From Dinoroseobacter sp039192165 (GTDB taxonomy: Bacteria > Pseudomonadota > Alphaproteobacteria > Rhodobacterales > Rhodobacteraceae): DNA of 64,000 bases. The notes under the pieces are model-generated. The model made no database searches. It saw only the letters and a list, made by a program, of their open reading frames with translations, and was not told the DNA's origin. Each line of letters begins with the position of its first letter. Position 1 is the stretch's first letter. The translations under genes were made by a program, and so were the position numbers. Location of the stretch: NCBI GenBank assembly GCA_039192165.1, contig JBCCXD010000002.1, positions 496,001 through 560,000 on the forward strand, in the 5' to 3' direction. This document shows, piece by piece, positions 60,475 through 64,000 of the stretch.

Positions 60475-61368
60475 TTAGCTTGCGCCGGACGTCTCAAGTG
60501 CCTCAAGAAGCGTGCCCAGATTGTGTTCAAACATTGCGAGGTAGCTGGTCGCCGGGCCGCCGCGCTCCGACAACGCGTCTGAGAAGAGACGGCCGCCAAT
60601 CTCGATGCCCGTCTCGTCCGAAATCTGCTGGACAAGCGCTGGGCTGGTGATGTTCTCCACAAACAAAGCTGCCACTTCCTGTTCGCGAAGTTGCGTGATC
60701 AGCGCAGCGAGTTCCTGCGCAGACGGCTCGGCTTCGGTGTCGATGCCGACAGGTGCCAGAAACGTCAGACCATAGGCGTCTGCAAGATAGCCGAACGCGT
60801 CATGCGCTGTCACAACTGTGCGGTTTTTGTCCGGCAGCGCGGAGAGCTTTGTTTTGGTTTCCGCGTCGAGCGCTTCAAGTTTGGCGATATACGCCTCGGC
60901 ATTTGCGGTGAACTCCTCTGCGTGGTCAGGCATGGCCTCGGACATTGCGGCAGTTATGTTCTGAACGTACACCACGCCATTTGTAAGCGCGTTCCACGCG
61001 TGCGGGTCGGTCTCGCCATCAACCATCACTGGTTTTATGCCGTCGGTTGCGACAAAGACCTCGCCTTCGGTGCCCGACTCCGCAATCAGCGTGTCGGACC
61101 ATGTCTCAAAACCCAAACCATTTACAAAGATCACATCTGCTTCCGCGACAGCCTGCGCATCAGCGACCGATGGCTCATACACATGCGCGTCGGCGTCGGG
61201 CCCCACGATGGTGGTGACAGTTGCATGATCGCCGACAACCTGCTCAACCATATCTCCGAGGATCGAAAAGCTGGCGACCACGTTCATTTCATCTGCGGAA
61301 ACAGGCAGTGCTGTGAGGGCGAGAATAGCCGAGAATGCCCCGGCAGAAAGGGGATTGGAGAAAGTCAT
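60475..61368 (-). CDS. aztC: metal ABC transporter substrate-binding protein (ZnuA/AztC type)
   Basis: The 297-residue periplasmic protein has a signal peptide (about 25 residues, ending PVSA-D) and a cluster A-I metal site: His62 in DAHVYEPS, His123 in DPHAWNA, His189 in TAHDAFGY and Asp264 in FSDALS. Three His plus Asp is the zinc-type set, which also accepts Co2+. There is no His-rich loop, unlike ZnuA at 29657. The start overlaps the permease stop by 4 bp. Its operon is preceded by a cobalamin riboswitch rather than a recognisable Zur box. Confidence 0.85.
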   Translation of the reverse strand: MTFSNPLSAGAFSAILALTALPVSADEMNVVASFSILGDMVEQVVGDHATVTTIVGPDADAHVYEPSVADAQAVAEADVIFVNGLGFETWSDTLIAESGTEGEVFVATDGIKPVMVDGETDPHAWNALTNGVVYVQNITAAMSEAMPDHAEEFTANAEAYIAKLEALDAETKTKLSALPDKNRTVVTAHDAFGYLADAYGLTFLAPVGIDTEAEPSAQELAALITQLREQEVAALFVENITSPALVQQISDETGIEIGGRLFSDALSERGGPATSYLAMFEHNLGTLLEALETSGAS

Positions 61369-62267
61369 TGAGGTCTCTTTTCTGTAGAAGTTTGCGCAAT
61401 GGATGAGGATGTTTGGTGGGACGGTTTGCGCAGCCGTCCTCCAAATCCAAGAGGGCCCAAAAGAGCCGAGATCGCGAAAAACCCGCCAGTGGTCAAAACG
61501 ATCGCTGGTCCGGAGGGTGTTTCAGGAAGCAGATAGGACAGGGTTAATCCGATCCAGCAACTGGTCAGCGCGAAGAAGAACCCCAGCAGAAGTTGGCCGG
61601 TGATCGTACTGGACCAATACCGGGCCGATGTTGCAGGCAGGATCATCAGTCCGACCGCCATCAGCGTTCCGAGGGTCTTAAACGCGGCGAGCAGATTGAG
61701 CACCAGAAGCAGCATAAATGCTTGCTCGATGAGCCATGGCCGCTTTGTCTGAGCCTCAAAAAACACCGGATCGCAGGTGCTTACAACGAGCGGCCTCAGA
61801 AGCGCGGCAAATGAAACAAGCGTTACAGTGGCGACCGCTCCAACCAGAAGCATCGATGCATCGTCAATCCCAAGAATTGATCCGAAAAGGAAGCTCTTGA
61901 GCGGCACGGCCGAGCCCGCGGCGGACAAAATGAAAATCCCGGCTGCAAGCGCGATGAGATACAGCGACGCAAGGCTGGCATCGCTTCGTAGAATTGTCTT
62001 GCGCGCCAGTAAGGCAGTCAGGATCGCCACGCCGATGCCGGCAATCAGTCCTCCCACCAGCAGGGACATCACCGACAGGCCCGCCGTGACAAACCCGATC
62101 ACAATACCCGGCGTGATCGCGTGGGCCATGGCCTCGCCCGCAAGAGACAGACGTCGCAAGACCAGAAAAGCGCCAACTGGCGCGACAGATGCAGACAAAA
62201 CCGTGGTCGCCACGAAGGCGCGACGCATAAAGGCAAAGCTCCACATCTCAGAGAAAAGCTCAAACAC
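61365..62267 (-). CDS. aztB: metal ABC transporter permease (ZnuB/AztB type)
   Basis: The 300-residue ABC-3-family permease has about eight to nine helices with LSLAGEAMAHAITPGIVIG and TLMAVGLMILPATSARYW as family landmarks. The GTG at 62267 is chosen: it overlaps the ATPase gene by 8 bp, has GGGAGA upstream and gives the usual length. The frame extends upstream only antisense-like through the ATPase gene. It forms the channel of the transporter. Confidence 0.86.
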   Translation of the reverse strand: MFELFSEMWSFAFMRRAFVATTVLSASVAPVGAFLVLRRLSLAGEAMAHAITPGIVIGFVTAGLSVMSLLVGGLIAGIGVAILTALLARKTILRSDASLASLYLIALAAGIFILSAAGSAVPLKSFLFGSILGIDDASMLLVGAVATVTLVSFAALLRPLVVSTCDPVFFEAQTKRPWLIEQAFMLLLVLNLLAAFKTLGTLMAVGLMILPATSARYWSSTITGQLLLGFFFALTSCWIGLTLSYLLPETPSGPAIVLTTGGFFAISALLGPLGFGGRLRKPSHQTSSSIAQTSTEKRPQ

Positions 62268-63018
62268 TGGCTGTCTCCCGCTGGCGCGCTGCGCCTCGAA
62301 ACATCCAGGATGCCTGGCTTTCCGAAAGATATTTCTGCGCCACCAACCTTTCCGGCGTGAGAACAGTGTCGACGTCACCGAAAGTGGCCTGTTCCCCTCC
62401 GAGGAGCAAAGCGTGGCTGCAATGATCGAGAACAGACGACAGGTCGTGCACAACCAGCACCACCGCGCGGCCTTCATTGCGCCAGTGTCGGATAATCGAT
62501 AGCAGATGCGCCTCAGTGCTTTGGTCAACCGCCGCGAACGGTTCATCAAGAAGGATCAATTGAGCGTCCTGCATGATCACCCGTGCAAAGAGTGTGCGCT
62601 GAAGTTGTCCTCCGGACAGCGTGTGGATGGACTGATCGGCTATATCGAGCACACCCGTTGCGGCGAGCGCGCTTTCAACGCGCTGCTTGTTTTTGGCATT
62701 GAGTTTTCCCCGCAGACCAAGGCTCTGCCACGCGCCCATCGCAGCAAGCTCCCGAACACGGATAGGGAAGCGGCGATCAAACTCGGTCAATTGCGCAAGA
62801 TAGCCAACCTCGCGTCGGGTTTGTCCGGTCCAGGTCAATTTGCCTGCTAGGGGTTTGTTTAACCCAAGCAGCGTTTTCACGAAGGTGCTCTTTCCGGTGC
62901 CGTTTGCGCCCAGAACCGCCAGTGTGGCGCCGCATTCGACATCCATCGACAGCCCGCGAAACAGGGTCAGATTCTTAAATCCAAGCGCGAGGTTTCGGAC
63001 TTCCAAAACGGGTGCCAT
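62260..63018 (-). CDS. aztA: metal ABC transporter ATP-binding protein (ZnuC/AztA type)
   Basis: The 252-residue ATPase has Walker A GANGTGKST (residues 37-45), signature LSGGQLQRT, Walker B LILLDEPFAAVD and the switch histidine in VVHDLSSVLD. There is no His-rich tail. The ATG at 63018 overlaps the stop of a 45-codon membrane-protein frame (TGATG); a GTG one codon upstream is also possible. Confidence 0.88.
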   Translation of the reverse strand: MAPVLEVRNLALGFKNLTLFRGLSMDVECGATLAVLGANGTGKSTFVKTLLGLNKPLAGKLTWTGQTRREVGYLAQLTEFDRRFPIRVRELAAMGAWQSLGLRGKLNAKNKQRVESALAATGVLDIADQSIHTLSGGQLQRTLFARVIMQDAQLILLDEPFAAVDQSTEAHLLSIIRHWRNEGRAVVLVVHDLSSVLDHCSHALLLGGEQATFGDVDTVLTPERLVAQKYLSESQASWMFRGAARQRETASV

Positions 63019-63155
63019 CACAACACCACCAGAATCGAAAGCCAGAGCACCCCGGAAAAGGCAAGAGCGCAGCCAATCAGCGCGGCAACGCTGATTTCTG
63101 TCAAACAGAAGCCCGGTCGCAAAGACCGGTGCTGGTCTCGGTCGCGCGGGGTCAC
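63018..63155 (-). CDS. candidate small single-helix membrane protein preceding the metal ABC transporter
   Basis: From a GTG at 63155 the complement encodes 45 residues: a basic N-terminus (VTPRDRDQHRSLRPG), then a hydrophobic helix (SVAALIGCALAFSGVLWLSI and LVVL). The stop codon overlaps the ATPase start by one base, the arrangement used by every other junction in this operon. A good ribosome binding site is lacking, and TTG codons at residues 12 and 18 are alternative starts. No family is recognised. Confidence 0.4.
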   Translation of the reverse strand: MTPRDRDQHRSLRPGFCLTEISVAALIGCALAFSGVLWLSILVVL

Positions 63156-63228
63156 GGTGACACCGGCGTTTGTGTTAGATCAGATGTTGCACAATCGCTA
63201 TTTTTGGGCTTTTGCGCATCGCGTTGAT

Positions 63229-63336
63229 CTAAAAAAAGATCATATTTGCCGGTGTTTTTTCGGCACATCGCCACCCCCATGCGGGCGGGGACGAGGCGGA
63301 ACAATGCTGTGTTTCGGCGGCGAAAGCGTCGACCAT
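63229..63336 (-). CDS. candidate 35-residue leader peptide downstream of the riboswitch
   Basis: The first ATG after the cobalamin riboswitch (63336) has GGAAGGAG 6-7 bases upstream, the best ribosome binding site in this region. It opens 35 codons (MVDAFAAETQHCSASSPP, then AWGWRCAEK and TPANMIFF) with Cys12 and Cys24. It may be a regulated leader peptide or only the readout of the expression platform. Confidence 0.35.
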   Translation of the reverse strand: MVDAFAAETQHCSASSPPAWGWRCAEKTPANMIFF

Positions 63337-63383
63337 TGACTTCTCCTTCCAGGACACCCCGCCTGGATAAGTTTCAGTTGCGA

Positions 63384-63570
63384 TGGCAGGTCTCCTGACT
63401 CGCGGGTCGATGCTTTTCCGAACCTTCCCAGGCTTGCGTATGGCGCCAGCCCAGTGGTCTCTACGGAATCGCTCACCGCTCACAGTTGCGGGGGCAGTCA
63501 CGGATTTGGCGCCTGATGGCTACACCTCACCGTGTTCCCATTTCATCTCGGCGAACCTTGGTCGCCGGGA
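63384..63570 (-). ncRNA. cobalamin riboswitch
   Basis: Reading the complement, the conserved B12 elements occur in order: AATGGGAACACGGTG, then CTGCCCCCGCAACTGTGAGC, ACCACTGGGC, GCCTGGGAAGG and the 3' B12 box AGTCAGGAGACCTGCC (ending at 63385). Order, spacing and orientation all match the class I cobalamin riboswitch. The first downstream ATG with a ribosome binding site is at 63336 and the ABC transporter genes follow on the same strand. The region 63576-63751 between the riboswitch and the glutathione S-transferase gene should contain the promoter. Confidence 0.95.
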
Positions 63571-63751
63571 ACCATCCCAGCCACCTAACGCCGTCAAATT
63601 GGTTTGGTCAAGGATCAAGAGACGCCGCGGCAGCGTGCCGCGCGCATCGCTTGTCGTTCAGAGCACCAAGGAGATTGCCACATGCGGTCCAAGACCGCTT
63701 ACGTCACCTGATTTGCAATCCCGCGCTGGGGCCCCGTGTCTAAAAGGAGGT

Positions 63752-64000
63752 TTAAAAACCCGACTGATTTTCAGATCTGGTGAAGTATCTTTCGACCTGA
63801 GGCAAAACCGATTTTCCTGCTGCAGCATGTTGAGGCTGCTCCGGGTTGGGGGTTCTGACAACGCATTCGGCGTAGGATTGACGTTGGCGAATCTGGTTCC
63901 ACCAACGCGTAACCTTCGGGTAATTTGTCTGCCACAAGCCGCTGAGCTGCAGCTCATCCAGTCGCAAGACCAAAGGCGTCATGGACGTGTCAGCCAAGGT
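63752..64000 (-). CDS. glutathione S-transferase family protein (C-terminal part, cut by window edge)
   Basis: The complement is open from the window edge to the stop at 63752 and encodes 82 residues: LADTSMTPLVLRLDELQLSG, then NYPKVTRWWNQIRQRQSY. The Asp of the SLADxxxxPxxxRL pattern is the N-capping residue of the C-terminal helical domain of GST-fold proteins. The last about 35 residues extend beyond the usual end. The N-terminal thioredoxin-like domain lies outside the window. Confidence 0.75.
   Translation of the reverse strand, partial: TLADTSMTPLVLRLDELQLSGLWQTNYPKVTRWWNQIRQRQSYAECVVRTPNPEQPQHAAAGKSVLPQVERYFTRSENQSGF

Noticed and set aside
63221..63240. Hairpin GATCT-T-run-AGATC as terminator between the leader frame and the transporter genes
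   Set aside because: Five-bp AT-rich stem whose loop is the T-run itself; it cannot form a standard terminator.

Overview
The window reads as a chromosomal segment of an alphaproteobacterium of the Rhodobacterales (Roseobacter-type). The arguments are gene content and codon style: a complete Na+-translocating NADH:quinone oxidoreductase, a sorbitol/mannitol operon in the order described for Rhodobacter (smoEFGKS-mtlK), the rhizobial/roseobacter-type glycerol ABC transporter, a DUF6525 protein and a glutamine amidotransferase/GXGXG/FMN/type III glutamine synthetase cluster. Genes are densely packed with many 1-11 bp overlaps. I saw no tRNA, rRNA, insertion sequence, prophage or CRISPR array.

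Layout. 1-2661 (minus): lower part of a gallate/protocatechuate-type meta-cleavage pathway (tautomerase, hydratase, aldolase) with a XylE-like ring-cleavage dioxygenase; a decayed alpha/beta-hydrolase tail lies beside it. 3145-8170 (plus): XRE-cupin regulator plus glxBCD-glnT (equally readable as mgsABC-gmaS). 8252-11065: secreted protein, phosphomannomutase, CBS protein, small membrane protein. 11073-18389: nqrM-apbE diverging from nqrABCDEF, closed by a terminator. 19650-24850 (minus): spermidine operon speA-carboxyspermidine dehydrogenase-decarboxylase-speB. 25100-27886: AsmA-like protein. 27966-32944: zinc island with an SmtB-type sensor, a His-rich protein whose frame is broken, znuA with a long His/Asp repeat, Zur and znuCB. 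32955-40547: polyol operon and its LacI regulator. 40659-44513: two SDRs, LysR and an acetyltransferase. 44626-47688: URC pyrimidine catabolism genes (urc1, urc4, upp). 47789-59149: glycerol uptake and catabolism (glpR, glpD, glpSTPQUV, glpK) plus an iron-type alcohol dehydrogenase. 59302-63570 (minus): a cobalamin-riboswitch-led operon encoding a ZnuABC/AztABC-type metal ABC transporter with two or three unannotated small proteins and a signal-less BtuF-like protein. The right edge holds the end of a glutathione S-transferase.

How it fits together. Most modules feed reduced carbon and nitrogen (aromatics, polyols, glycerol, uracil, glutamine or methylamine-derived nitrogen) into central metabolism, with Na+-NQR as an NADH sink. 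Two metal-uptake systems occur 30 kb apart: one flanked by Zur-like boxes, the other preceded by a B12 riboswitch and without a recognisable Zur box. The latter is the most interesting locus, because it suggests a cobalt (or B12-conditioned zinc) importer. A second notable point is that the two glycerol-transporter ATPases carry complementary degenerate motifs that would fall in the same composite ATP site.
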